Positions 48,287 to 58,300 of a DNA stretch of 64,000 nucleotides are shown one piece after another. The number at the start of each line of letters is the position of its first letter. The first letter of the stretch is position 1. A program made the position numbers and the translations under genes. Source of the DNA: Galbitalea sp036271795 (GTDB lineage Bacteria > Actinomycetota > Actinomycetes > Actinomycetales > Microbacteriaceae); assembly GCA_036271795.1 (NCBI GenBank), contig DATAZY010000002.1, forward strand, positions 27,331 to 91,330, given 5' to 3'. The notes below the pieces were generated by a model. It was not told where the DNA came from, did no database searches, and saw only the letters and a program-made list of their open reading frames with translations.

Positions 48287-51200
48287 GCGCCGCGTCGGAT
48301 AACCCGGCCTCGCTCGGGTGGATTCGCCGGTTGTGGCAGTACATGCTGCGGCATCGCCGAAGTGTCGTCATCTCCCTGGTGGCGGCCCTTTTGGGCAGCG
48401 CGTGCCAGGTCGTCGTTCCGCTCATCGCGCGGCAGATTGTCGACGGCGTCATCGTCGCGAAGACCTCGCCGCTCCTGCCATGGCTCGCGCTGCTGATTGC
48501 CCTCGCAATCGCGACGTTCGGGTTCACCTATCTCAGGCGGTACCGCGGCGGCCGTGTCGGTCTCGAGGTGCAGAACGACCTGCGCAACGACATGCACGCT
48601 CATCTGCAGGCGATGGACTTCGCCAGCCTCGACCAGATGTCGACCGGTCAGCTTGTGTCTCGCGCGAACTCGGACTCCACGCTCGTGCAGGCGCTGCTTA
48701 ACATGCTGCCGATCATGAGCGGCAACATCATCCTGCTCCTGCTTTCGCTCGTGGTCATGTTCTTCCTGTCACCGTTGCTTGCCCTGGTCAGCCTCGTGAT
48801 GTTGCCTTTGCTCACCGTCATCGCCTACCGGATGCGTACTCGCCTGACTCCTGCGACCTGGGATGCCCAGCAGAAGGAGGGCGAGGTCGCCCAGATCGTC
48901 GACGAAGACACCGCGGGCGTCCGCGTGGTTAAGGCGTTCGGCCGCGAGTCGCGCGAGGTCCGGCGCATTGCGGATGTGTCGACATCGCTGTACGGCGCGC
49001 AACTGCGGTCGGTGCGCATCCAGGCGCGCTACCAGCCGATCCTTGAGGCGGTGCCAACCCTCGGCCAGGTCGCGATTCTTGCCCTCGGTGGCTGGCTAAC
49101 GCTTGAGCACCACCTGACGATCGGAACGTTCCTCGCGTTCTCGGCGTACATTGCGGCCCTGGTTTCCCCCGCGCGACAACTTGCCATGGTGCTGGCGATC
49201 GGACAGCAGGCGCGCGTCGGCATCGAGCGCATCTTCCAGCTGCTGGATCGAGTTCCCGCCATCCAGGATGCCCCGGACGCGGTGGAGTTGCCGGCACGCG
49301 GCGGTGAGATCCGGTTCGCGGGCGTGAGCTTCGGATATGGCGAGCAGGACGTCGTGCACGACTTCGACCTCACGATCGCGCCGGGCGAGCGGGTCGCCCT
49401 GGTCGGCCCGAGCGGGAGCGGCAAGTCGACGATCGCGGCCCTGGTGCCGCGGTTCTACGACACGGACGCGGGCTCGGTGAGCGTGAACGGCGTCGATGTC
49501 CGCGGGCTTCAGGTGAAGTCCCTGCGACGAGACATCGGCGTCGTCTTCGAGGAGAGTTTCCTGTTCTCCGACTCGGTGCGCGCGAATATCGCCTACGGGC
49601 GCCCCGATGCGACCGAGGACGAGATCGTCGCCGCCGCGCGTGTGGCTGCCGCAGACGATTTCATCCGCGCGCTTCCGCGTGGCTACGACACGGTGGTGGG
49701 CGAGCGCGGGCTCAGCCTCTCCGGTGGCCAGCGACAGCGCATCGCGATCGCGCGGGCGATCCTCGCCGACCCCGGCATCCTGATCCTGGATGACGCGACC
49801 AGCGCGATCGACGCCCGCACCGAGGAGTCGATTCACGAGGCGCTGCGCGGGGCTCTTGCCAACAAGACCGTGCTTCTCGTTGCCCACCGCGAGTCGACAC
49901 TGCGGCTCGCCGACCGCATCGTCGTTCTCGACCACGGTCGCATTGCAGAGCAGGGCACGCACGACGAGCTGATGGAATCGAGCGCGACCTACCGCGCGCT
50001 CCTGACCGGCCTGGACGCGGATGTGGCAGAGGCCGTTGCCGAGGGCCGCATCGAAGTGCTGGCGACACTCACCGAGGGCGGCACGACCGCAACAGCCTGG
50101 TCGGGTGCCGATCAGCAGCAGTCCGCGGGCCCGACACGATCAGTTGGCGGCGGTCTCGGGATGGGCCTCGGTGGAGGCGGCGGTCGCGGCGGCGGTCGGG
50201 GATTGGCCGGAATGCTGGCGGCGACGCCCGAGCTGCTTGCGCGAGTCGCTGCGCTCGGCCCGGCTCGTGACATCCCTAACGTCAACCTCGCCGCCGAAAC
50301 GGTTCAGGACCGATCGTTCACGCTTGGCCGGGTGCTTCGAGAGTTTCGGCGGCCGCTGATCGGTGGCCTCGTTCTTGTCGTACTGGATGCGGCGGCCGGG
50401 CTTCTCGGCCCATACCTCGTCAAGACCGGTATCGATGGCGGAGTACAGGTGGGCTCCGGCGCGGTGCTGGCGCTCGCGTCCGGTCTCTTCCTGGTGGTGA
50501 CGCTCGCCGATCTGGTAGACGAAATCGCCGAATCGTTTGTCACCGGGCGACTTGCGCAGCGCGTGATGCTCAGCCTGCGCATCCGCATTTTCGCGCAATT
50601 GCAGCGCCTCTCGCTCGACTATTACGAGCGCGAGATGGGCGGTCGAATCATGACCAGGATGACGACGGACATCGACCAGTTCGAGTCGCTCATCGAGAAT
50701 GGCCTGCTCTCGGCGCTGGTCGCGATTGTGACGTTCGTCGGTGTCGGGGTGGCGCTCATCCTCGTCAACTGGGAACTCGGGCTTTGGACGCTCACCGTAG
50801 TGATTCCCCTCGCCGTCGCGACCTACTTCTTCCGCAAGCGCGCCGAGGTGCTGTATGACGAGTCGCGCGAGCGAATTGCGATCGTCAACGCAGATTTCCA
50901 GGAGAGCCTTTCCGGAGTTCGCCAGTCGCAAGCGTTCGTGCACGAAACGGAGACCCGTGCACGGTTCCGTGGGCTTGGCGCGCGCTATCTGGACTCCCGG
51001 ATCGCGGCGCAACGCCTCGTCGCGACCTACTTCCCGTTTGTGCAGTTTCTCTCCGGCGTCGCGGATGCGATCGTGCTGGGAGTCGGCGCGATCCTGATCG
51101 GCAGCGGGCAGCTGACTGCGGGGGCGCTCATCGCGTTCATCCTGTACATCGACATGTTCTTCTCGCCCATTCAACAGCTGTCGCAGGTGTTCGACTCATG

Positions 51201-52116
51201 GCAGCAGACCCGGGTCTCGGTCGATCGGATCGCCGAGCTGATGAAACTCGAGACGCTCACACCGGAGGCCGCGAACGCGATTCGTCCGGGATCGCTCTCC
51301 GGCGAGCTGTCGCTCACGGGCGTCCGATTCAGCTATCCGGCCGCCCCACCCCGACCGTCCTCGTCCGCTCGACGCCTCGGCCCCGCGGACCGTCGCCTGC
51401 TGGAAACCGCGGATGCCGCCTTCGTCAAGCCGCCCGAGGCGCTGCGCGGTATCGACCTCACGATCGCGGCGGGGGAGACCGTCGCGCTTGTGGGCGAGAC
51501 GGGCGCCGGCAAATCGACTGTGATGAAGCTCGTTGCGCGGTTCTACGACACCGACGAGGGATCGGTTTCCGTGGATGGGCGGGACGTTCGTGAGCTGGAC
51601 CTGCGCGCCTTCCGCACCCAGCTCGGCTACGTGCCGCAGGAGGCGTTCCTGTTCACCGGCTCGGTCCGTGACAACATCGCCTACGGTCGACCGGAGGCGA
51701 GCGACGCCGAGGTCGAAGCGGCAGCCAGGGCGGTCGGGGCGCACGAGTTCGTCGTCGAGCTGGATGGCGGTTACCTGCACGAACTGAGCGAGCGTGGCCG
51801 TTCCCTCTCTGCCGGACATCGCCAGCTGCTGGCACTCGCGCGCGCAGAACTCGTGAACCCGGCCATCCTGCTGCTCGACGAGGCGACCTCCAACCTCGAC
51901 CTGGTGACCGAGTCCCGAGTCGCCGCAGCCATGCAGCGGGTTTCCCACGGACGCACCACGCTCGTCATTGCTCACCGTCTCCAGACCGCGCGCACCGCGG
52001 ACCGGATCGCGGTGCTGCACGCGGGCCAGCTCGTGGAGATCGGCAGCCACGATGAGTTGCTCGAGCTCGGCGGTCGGTACGCCGCGATGTGGACGGCCTA
52101 CGCGGCGGCGACGTAG
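48283..52116 (+). CDS. Fused asymmetric ABC exporter (TMD-NBD-TMD-NBD in one chain)
   Basis: 1277 aa, GTG start. Two complete half transporters: membrane part (about 25-340), NBD1 (Walker A GPSGSGKS 375-382, signature LSGGQ 479-483, Walker B LDD with Asp503-Asp504), a Gly-rich linker (about 620-645), a second membrane part, NBD2 (Walker A GETGAGKS 1071-1078, altered signature LSAGH 1175-1179, Walker B Asp1199-Glu1200). The catalytic Glu is Asp only in NBD1, and the signature is degenerate only in NBD2, giving one degenerate and one working ATP site, as in heterodimeric exporters. Likely multidrug export under MarR control. Confidence 0.93.
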   Translation: MSAASDNPASLGWIRRLWQYMLRHRRSVVISLVAALLGSACQVVVPLIARQIVDGVIVAKTSPLLPWLALLIALAIATFGFTYLRRYRGGRVGLEVQNDLRNDMHAHLQAMDFASLDQMSTGQLVSRANSDSTLVQALLNMLPIMSGNIILLLLSLVVMFFLSPLLALVSLVMLPLLTVIAYRMRTRLTPATWDAQQKEGEVAQIVDEDTAGVRVVKAFGRESREVRRIADVSTSLYGAQLRSVRIQARYQPILEAVPTLGQVAILALGGWLTLEHHLTIGTFLAFSAYIAALVSPARQLAMVLAIGQQARVGIERIFQLLDRVPAIQDAPDAVELPARGGEIRFAGVSFGYGEQDVVHDFDLTIAPGERVALVGPSGSGKSTIAALVPRFYDTDAGSVSVNGVDVRGLQVKSLRRDIGVVFEESFLFSDSVRANIAYGRPDATEDEIVAAARVAAADDFIRALPRGYDTVVGERGLSLSGGQRQRIAIARAILADPGILILDDATSAIDARTEESIHEALRGALANKTVLLVAHRESTLRLADRIVVLDHGRIAEQGTHDELMESSATYRALLTGLDADVAEAVAEGRIEVLATLTEGGTTATAWSGADQQQSAGPTRSVGGGLGMGLGGGGGRGGGRGLAGMLAATPELLARVAALGPARDIPNVNLAAETVQDRSFTLGRVLREFRRPLIGGLVLVVLDAAAGLLGPYLVKTGIDGGVQVGSGAVLALASGLFLVVTLADLVDEIAESFVTGRLAQRVMLSLRIRIFAQLQRLSLDYYEREMGGRIMTRMTTDIDQFESLIENGLLSALVAIVTFVGVGVALILVNWELGLWTLTVVIPLAVATYFFRKRAEVLYDESRERIAIVNADFQESLSGVRQSQAFVHETETRARFRGLGARYLDSRIAAQRLVATYFPFVQFLSGVADAIVLGVGAILIGSGQLTAGALIAFILYIDMFFSPIQQLSQVFDSWQQTRVSVDRIAELMKLETLTPEAANAIRPGSLSGELSLTGVRFSYPAAPPRPSSSARRLGPADRRLLETADAAFVKPPEALRGIDLTIAAGETVALVGETGAGKSTVMKLVARFYDTDEGSVSVDGRDVRELDLRAFRTQLGYVPQEAFLFTGSVRDNIAYGRPEASDAEVEAAARAVGAHEFVVELDGGYLHELSERGRSLSAGHRQLLALARAELVNPAILLLDEATSNLDLVTESRVAAAMQRVSHGRTTLVIAHRLQTARTADRIAVLHAGQLVEIGSHDELLELGGRYAAMWTAYAAAT

Positions 52117-52152
52117 GCCTTTGGCCACCGCAGAGCCTCTCATTCGGCCTGC

Positions 52153-52158
52153 TAGCGT
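52153..52158 (+). promoter_or_regulatory. -10 hexamer of the 52166 gene
   Basis: TAGCGT 7 bases before ATG 52166; leaderless arrangement, though TGAGGGG in between could also act as a ribosome site. Confidence 0.45.
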
Positions 52159-52165
52159 TGAGGGG

Positions 52166-53110
52166 ATGTCAGTTTCCGATGTGCCCGATCTACCTGCCTG
52201 GACGCCGCCGCAGGTTCCCACATTGCAGCCACCTCGCTCCACCGCGAAGTGGGCGGGGAGGATCGGAATCCCCGCCGCAGTGCGCCTCGGGCAGATGCGT
52301 GCCCGCATCGTCGGTGCGGCCGTCTGCGTGCTGTTCGTCCCGGTCGGAGCCGTGCGTATTCTGATCGGATCACACCAGAGCGCGACAGCTACCGACCCGT
52401 GGGGCCCTGGAGACGCGTTCGTCATATTCGCCGCCTTTCTCGGGGTATTGGGGATCGTCCTATTCGCGCAGGCCGCCCGTCGGCAGCGTGCCAATGCCGT
52501 TCACTCGGGATTCGTCATCCTGCGCCAAGCGAACACCGGCGTGACCGAGGGGCAGATAGCTCCGCTGCTGTCGTCGACGGCACGCTTCGACGAGTGGGCA
52601 GCGGGGACGAGCCTCGTGCCACTGGCCGAGAATCCGAAAGGGCTGGCGGCGTCCGAGGAGGGTGCTCGCCTCATGTTCGCTCGGAAAGCCCGTGGCGGAT
52701 ACCGCGATCGCGTCGAGCGTTTCGGCCCGACCGTCGCCGGTCGGTTTCGGGTCAGTCTCGTCGCGGCCTGGATTGGAACCATTCTCGTCGACGGTTCGGC
52801 CCTCGCTGCGGCGGCAGGGGTGATCACCGCATTCATGCTGTTGAAGCTCGGTCATCCGAACGCTTTCGCGGACCTCGGTCCCGCCATAATTGCGTTGACT
52901 GCCGGGCTCGCGGTTGGTTTGGCAATCCTCCTCGGCGCCCGCTACGGTCCGCGTGGTCGCTACGCGATCGCGGACCGTCTGCGCGCCGCGCTGGTCGGCC
53001 GCGACCCGTCCCTCACACGGCAGATGACCGTCGCGCTGATCGCCCGGCCCTACCTCTACGACCTGTGGATCGTGAAGTACGGTTCGAATCAAATCACGTC
53101 GACCGACTGA
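52166..53110 (+). CDS. Membrane protein of unknown function
   Basis: 314 aa. Proline-rich N-terminus, then two pairs of hydrophobic segments: about 50-70 and 90-110, and about 205-230 and 245-268. A cytoplasmic middle region is rich in charged residues. No family is recognised. Start ATG 52166 is chosen over an upstream in-frame start that overlaps the ABC gene. Confidence 0.75.
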   Translation: MSVSDVPDLPAWTPPQVPTLQPPRSTAKWAGRIGIPAAVRLGQMRARIVGAAVCVLFVPVGAVRILIGSHQSATATDPWGPGDAFVIFAAFLGVLGIVLFAQAARRQRANAVHSGFVILRQANTGVTEGQIAPLLSSTARFDEWAAGTSLVPLAENPKGLAASEEGARLMFARKARGGYRDRVERFGPTVAGRFRVSLVAAWIGTILVDGSALAAAAGVITAFMLLKLGHPNAFADLGPAIIALTAGLAVGLAILLGARYGPRGRYAIADRLRAALVGRDPSLTRQMTVALIARPYLYDLWIVKYGSNQITSTD

Positions 53111-53122
53111 CCGACTGACTGC

Positions 53123-54169
53123 CTACGAGCCGTCGGGATAGCCGCCGCGATGGGAGACCATCGGGAAGGCGGGGAGTGCTGCCTCGGGGTCGGTGAGCGT
53201 CGCTCGGGACTGCGCGAGGTAAGGGGGATTCGCGCGCCAGCCATCCGGGGGCGGCTCGAGGCCTTCCGCAAGACGCGGCCCGACGATGACGTCGAGCGCC
53301 CCGCCAAGCTCGGGAGACACCGCCCACCGTTCATCGAGTTCCTGGCGCTGCTCGAGGCTCGACCGCGCCGCGGCACGGCCGCGAGCGGTGAGAGTCACGG
53401 TCTTCGGCGATCCCGACTCCGTCGCGAGACCGCTTCGCACGAGGCGACCGACGCCAATCGCGACGGCTTCCTTCGAGATTCCTGCGCGCAGGGGCAGATC
53501 GCGAACCGCCACGGGCCCCTCGACCACCCGAATCAGATTCTGAGTCGTGGACAGCGAAAGGGGTGACTGGTGGTCGAAGTCCCGCGCCATCGAGAGGATC
53601 GCCTGCGCGAGAAGAGTGGAAAGCCCGTTGGTCGACCGCGGCTCGGCCGGCCGGAGTTCCCGTACCCGGTCCCAGCCCAGGATCGGAAAGCCCGCGGGCA
53701 GCCCGGCGTCGATCGGCGTGGCAGCGAGCCCAGTTCGCAGGGCGTCGATGGTGTCGGAGCCGAACCGCAGTCGCCAGCGATCCTCGACGACGCTCTCGAG
53801 CGGTGCCCAGGTGTCGCGTGCCAGGGTTCCTGTCGAGCTGAGCCGGACGATCCATTCGCCGCGGTCACTTCCGGTCTGTTGCACGCGGGCGTAACCCCAG
53901 CGAGTGATCTCTGCCAGTCGGCTCGCGATTGCAGCGGCGTGGTCGCCAGCCGACCGAGCTAGTTCCCGCGCGGTGCAGCCGTCGTCGGGAATGTGTCGCA
54001 GGTAGTTCGAGTAGTAGGTGAGGGAGGTCATCCACGGGCCGTGCTTCGACGGATCGTGCCGATCGGCGGCGGTCCGATGCGGCATCCGCATCTCGAACTC
54101 GTTATCGACCTCGATCGTGAAGGCGACGAAGGCCTGGGAGAGCGCGGTGACGAGCGAACGCTCGGCCAC
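53123..54169 (-). CDS. Two-winged-helix protein, MarR-like
   Basis: 348 aa, GTG start. Two helix-turn-helix regions can be seen: DGCTARELARSAGDHAAAIA (around 60-80), and VRDLPLRAGISKEAVAIGVG with GRLVRSGLATES (about 225-260). The sequence repeats like a fusion of two MarR-type modules with a long C-terminal tail. It begins 6 bases after the thiolase stop, so it is in the same transcript and may regulate it. Confidence 0.65.
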   Translation of the reverse strand: MAERSLVTALSQAFVAFTIEVDNEFEMRMPHRTAADRHDPSKHGPWMTSLTYYSNYLRHIPDDGCTARELARSAGDHAAAIASRLAEITRWGYARVQQTGSDRGEWIVRLSSTGTLARDTWAPLESVVEDRWRLRFGSDTIDALRTGLAATPIDAGLPAGFPILGWDRVRELRPAEPRSTNGLSTLLAQAILSMARDFDHQSPLSLSTTQNLIRVVEGPVAVRDLPLRAGISKEAVAIGVGRLVRSGLATESGSPKTVTLTARGRAAARSSLEQRQELDERWAVSPELGGALDVIVGPRLAEGLEPPPDGWRANPPYLAQSRATLTDPEAALPAFPMVSHRGGYPDGS

Positions 54170-54175
54170 GACTGC

Positions 54176-55330
54176 TTACATCCGTTCGATGAGGGTCGCG
54201 TTGGCCATCCCGCCACCCTCGCACATGGTCTGCAGCCCGACCCGGCCGCCCGTCTGCTCGAGAGTGTTGACCATCGTTCCGAGCAACCGAGTTCCGCTTG
54301 AGCCGAGGGCATGACCAAGTGCGATGGCACCGCCGCGCGGGTTGACCTTGTCGGGATCCGCCCCCAGATCGTGCTGCCAGGCGAGCACCACGGGAGCGAA
54401 GGCCTCGTTGACCTCGAAGGTGTCGATGTCATCGATCGAGAGACCGGAGCGAGACAGGATGCGCCTGGTCGCCGGGATGACGCCGGTCAACATCTCGATC
54501 GGGTCGGACCCGACGACGGAGAAGTTGGTGAACCGCGCCCGCGGTGTGAGCCCCAGCTCCGAGGCCTTGTGCTCGCTCATGATGAGAACGGCGGATGCAC
54601 CATCCGTCAGCGGGGACGAGTTGCCCGGCGTGATTCGCCAGTCGATCTCCGGGAAGCGTTTGCCCAGCTCCTCGTCGTAGAACGCGGGCTTCAGAGCCGC
54701 CAGCCCCTCGACCGTTGTGGACGACCGAAGCGTCTCGTCGGTCGCGAAGTCGCCGACAGGGAGGATCTCGCGGGAGAAGTCCGCGGCCGCGGCGAGGCGA
54801 TGCGAGCGGGCCGCGTACTCGTCGAGCGTTTCACGCGAGAGGTTCCAGCGCGCGCTGATGAGTTCCGCCGAGATGCCCTGACCGACGAGCCCGTCCGGGA
54901 ACCGCTCGTGAACGAATGTGCCCCAGGGGTCCTGGCCGAGAGTGGCGAAGTTGATGGGGTACTTGCTCATCTGCTCGACCCCGCAGGCGATAACGATGTC
55001 ATAGCTGCCCGCGATGATGCCCTGCGCAGCGAAGGTCGCGGCCTGCTGGCTCGAACCGCACTGCCGATCGATCGTCGTGCCCGGAACTGTCACCGGGAAG
55101 CCAGCCGCAAGTGCCGCATTCCTGGCGATGTTGACGGACTGTTCGCCGACCTGGGCGAGACACCCGGCGATCACGTCGTCGATGAGCGCAGGGTCGAGGT
55201 TGTTGCGGGCCACGAGTTCCGCCAAAACTGTTGCCAGCAGGTCGACCGGATGGAAGTTCGCGAGAGCGCCACCAGCCTTGCCGCGTCCGGATGGGGTGCG
55301 AAGGGTGTCAACAATGACTGCCGTTGTCAT
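54176..55330 (-). CDS. Acetyl-CoA acetyltransferase (thiolase)
   Basis: 384 aa. Nucleophile Cys91 in DRQCGSSQQA, second catalytic Cys in CEGGGMANATLIERM near the end, His in GHALGSSGTRLLG, and ALGH-type loop. It condenses or cleaves acyl-CoAs. It starts 9 bases from HrpA's stop, on the same strand; TAGACT lies 6 bases before the ATG, so it has its own promoter. Confidence 0.94.
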   Translation of the reverse strand: MTTAVIVDTLRTPSGRGKAGGALANFHPVDLLATVLAELVARNNLDPALIDDVIAGCLAQVGEQSVNIARNAALAAGFPVTVPGTTIDRQCGSSQQAATFAAQGIIAGSYDIVIACGVEQMSKYPINFATLGQDPWGTFVHERFPDGLVGQGISAELISARWNLSRETLDEYAARSHRLAAAADFSREILPVGDFATDETLRSSTTVEGLAALKPAFYDEELGKRFPEIDWRITPGNSSPLTDGASAVLIMSEHKASELGLTPRARFTNFSVVGSDPIEMLTGVIPATRRILSRSGLSIDDIDTFEVNEAFAPVVLAWQHDLGADPDKVNPRGGAIALGHALGSSGTRLLGTMVNTLEQTGGRVGLQTMCEGGGMANATLIERM

Positions 55331-55336
55331 GTCTCG

Positions 55337-55342
55337 AGTCTA
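55337..55342 (-). promoter_or_regulatory. -10 hexamer of the thiolase gene
   Basis: TAGACT on the minus strand overlaps the HrpA stop codon, 6 bases before the thiolase ATG at 55330. Confidence 0.5.
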
Positions 55343-58300
55343 AGCAAGAGCCTTCGCTATGCGCTGGGGCGAGACCGTTTCCGCGGTGCCCAGCTGTTGG
55401 GCGAACAGGCTGACGCGCAGCTCTTCCAGCATCCAGCGCACGCGAACCAGCTTGTCGGGGCTGTGGGGGTCAAGAGGGATGCGTCCGCCCGCGGCAACGT
55501 AGCGGGCCGTCGCATCCTGGATCTGGGTCTGCCAGGCGCGGTCGCGAGCCAGCTCGGTGGGCAGTTTTTCGATCCGGCTCGTGATTCCCCTCAGGTACCG
55601 CGGGACGTGTCGCAGTTGCGCCGTACCCGTACTCGAGATGAAGCTGGGGAAGACGAGTCCCGCGAGCTGTTCCCGTGCATCCGTGAGGGAGGCGACCAGG
55701 GCCATGCTGGTTGCTCCCCGAAGAGCACGGTCGGCATCCCTGGCCGCCCCGAGAATTGTGCTGACGGTTGCCACGGTGGAGATGAGCGATTCGACGAGCC
55801 CGGCCGAGACCTCGAGCCTGGTGGCCTCGAATTCTGCTCGCGTCCAGAGGATGCCATCCGGCCGTCTTGCACGAACCCCGGCATCGATCGCCGCGACCAC
55901 GCAGTCGTCGAACAGCGCGTTCACGTTTTGGTACGGACTCGTCGCGAGCAGAAGTTTTTCGCTCTGCGTCAGGTGTTCGCGTACGTAGCTCAGGGGCGAC
56001 GGGATGCCGAGGAGCAGCAGTCGGCGGACGCCGTCTGGCGTGGCGCGCGCCTGGTCATCCGACGTGCTCATAAGCGTGATCGACACTGAGGATCCGTGGT
56101 CGACCAGGGCCGGATAGGCGCGCACGACTGTGCCCCCCTGGCGAGTGTCGATCACCTTGGGGAGTTCGTCGAAGTCCCAGCCGGTCAGCCCCGTCCGCTC
56201 GATGGCGTGCGGGGTGGATGCGCTCACCTTCGCGACGGCCTCGCGTCCGCGGGTCTTGAGTTTCTGCTGCAGGCTTGCCAGATCCTTGGATCGGGCGACC
56301 TCGACGCCTTTCTCGTTGATCACCGCAAAGGTCATCCGCAGATGAGGGGGGAGGCGGTCGATCTCGAAATCGCCAGAGTCGACGGGGGTGTAGGTCAGGC
56401 GCTGGATGGTCGCCGCGAGGTACTCTGCGAGGGAAGTGGCGTCGGGCGACTCGAGATCTTCGGCCAGGGCATTCCGGTCGGGCAACTCGGCGATCAACCT
56501 GCGCGCCCAGTCCGCCGCGGGAACGACATTTCGCCGTATCGCTTTCGGAAGTGTCTTGAGGAGCGCCGTGACCAGGTCTTCGCGGAGCCCGGGGACTAGC
56601 CAGTCGAACCCGTTGTGCGACAACGAAGCGAGCAGCGCGAGGGGCAGGCGAACCGTGACTCCGTCATCCTCGGCGCCGGGTTCGAAGCGATAGCTCAGCG
56701 ATAGTGTCTGGTCACCCTGCCGCCAGGTTGCCGGAAAGGCATGCTCGTCGATCGATGCCTCGCCGGCGAGGGTCTCGGCCGTCATTGTCAGCAGCTCTGG
56801 GTTTTTCTTATGCTCGTCGCGCCACCACGTCTCAAAGCTGCGAACCGTAGCAACATCGCGCGGAATGCGGGCGTCGTAGAAATCGACGATCGCCTCGTCG
56901 TCGTAGAGGATGTCCCGTCGCCGAGTCCGTTCCTCGAGCTGCGCCAGCTCCGCACGCAGCGCGCGGTTATCGCGATCGAACTGGGAGAGGCGTTGGTCGA
57001 TCCGATCGACATCCCACTCGCCCTCGACGAGGGCGTGACGGATAAACAGTTCGCGGGCGTAAGCCGGGTCGATCCGCGCGAACTGCACGCGGCGATTCAC
57101 GATGATGGGCACCCCGTAGAGTGTGACGCGCTCGATCGCGACCGCTGAGCCTTGCTTTTTCTCCCAGTGCGGTTCGCCGTAGCTGCGCTTGACCAGGTCA
57201 CCCGCGATCGGCTCGGCCCAGGCGGGATCGATCGCGGCGTTCATCCGCGCGAACAGTCGGCTGGTCTCGACGAGTTCCGCGCTCATGACGGTGGCGGGCT
57301 GCTTCTTGAACAGGGCGGAACCCGGGAACAGGACAAACCGCACCTGGCGCGCGCCGAGGTAGTCGCGCTTGACTAAATCCCTGATGCCCAACTGGCTGAG
57401 GAGACCGGCGAGAAGCGACTTATGGATGCCGTCGGCGTTGGTGCTCGGCTCGCCGATACTCAGGCGCACCTGCTTCGCGGCTCTGGTGAGCTGACGGTTC
57501 AGGTCCGACCACTCACGGATGCGCAGAAAGTTCAGGTATTCGGACTTACACAGCCGTCGAAATCGGTTGCCACTGAGTTCCTTCTCCTTCTCCTTGAGGT
57601 AATTCCACAAGTTGAGCAGGGTGAGAAAGTCGCTCGTCGGATCGACGAATCGCGCGTGCAGCTGGTCCGCGTGGCCACGCTTCTCGAGCGGTCGCTCGCG
57701 CGGGTCCTGGATCGTCAGGCCCGCCGTGATCGCAATTACCTCGCGCGTGACGCCGTGTTTGCCGGACTCGACGATCATCCGGGAGAGCCGCGGATCGACG
57801 GGCAGTTGCGTGAGTTGCCTCCCAATTTGACTGAGTCGTAACTCCTGTGAACCGCCGGAGCGCAGCTCCGTCGGCGCTGGCGTCGCGGGATCGCGATGCG
57901 ATCCTCCAAGCTCCAGCGCCCGCAGTTCGCCGAGTAGGTCGAGGCCATCCTTGACGCCTCGCGAATCCGGTGGCTGGAGAAACGGGAACGCCTGGATGTC
58001 GCCGAGCCCGAGCGAGATCATCTGCAGGATGACCGCGGCGAGATTGGTTCGCAGGATCTCAGGCTCGGTGAATTCCGGCCGCTTCAGGAAATCCTCTTCC
58101 GAGTAGAGCCGGATCGCGATGCCGTCGCTGGTTCGACCGCTGCGCCCCGAGCGCTGGTTCGCCGAAGCCTGGCTGATGGCCTCAATCGGCAGTCGCTGAA
58201 TCTTGGCGCGCGTCGAGTAGCGGCTGATCCGTGCGGTACCGGCGTCGATCACGTATTTGATGCCGGGGACTGTGAGGCTGGTCTCGGCGACGTTGGTGGC

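Noticed and set aside
53098..53122. GACTGACCGACTGACTG repeat near the stop of the 52166 gene
   Set aside because: Short imperfect run of a few units; no evidence of a functional repeat.
54311..56089. 592-codon plus-strand frame across thiolase and HrpA
   Set aside because: It crosses two well-supported genes on the other strand and shows no domain.
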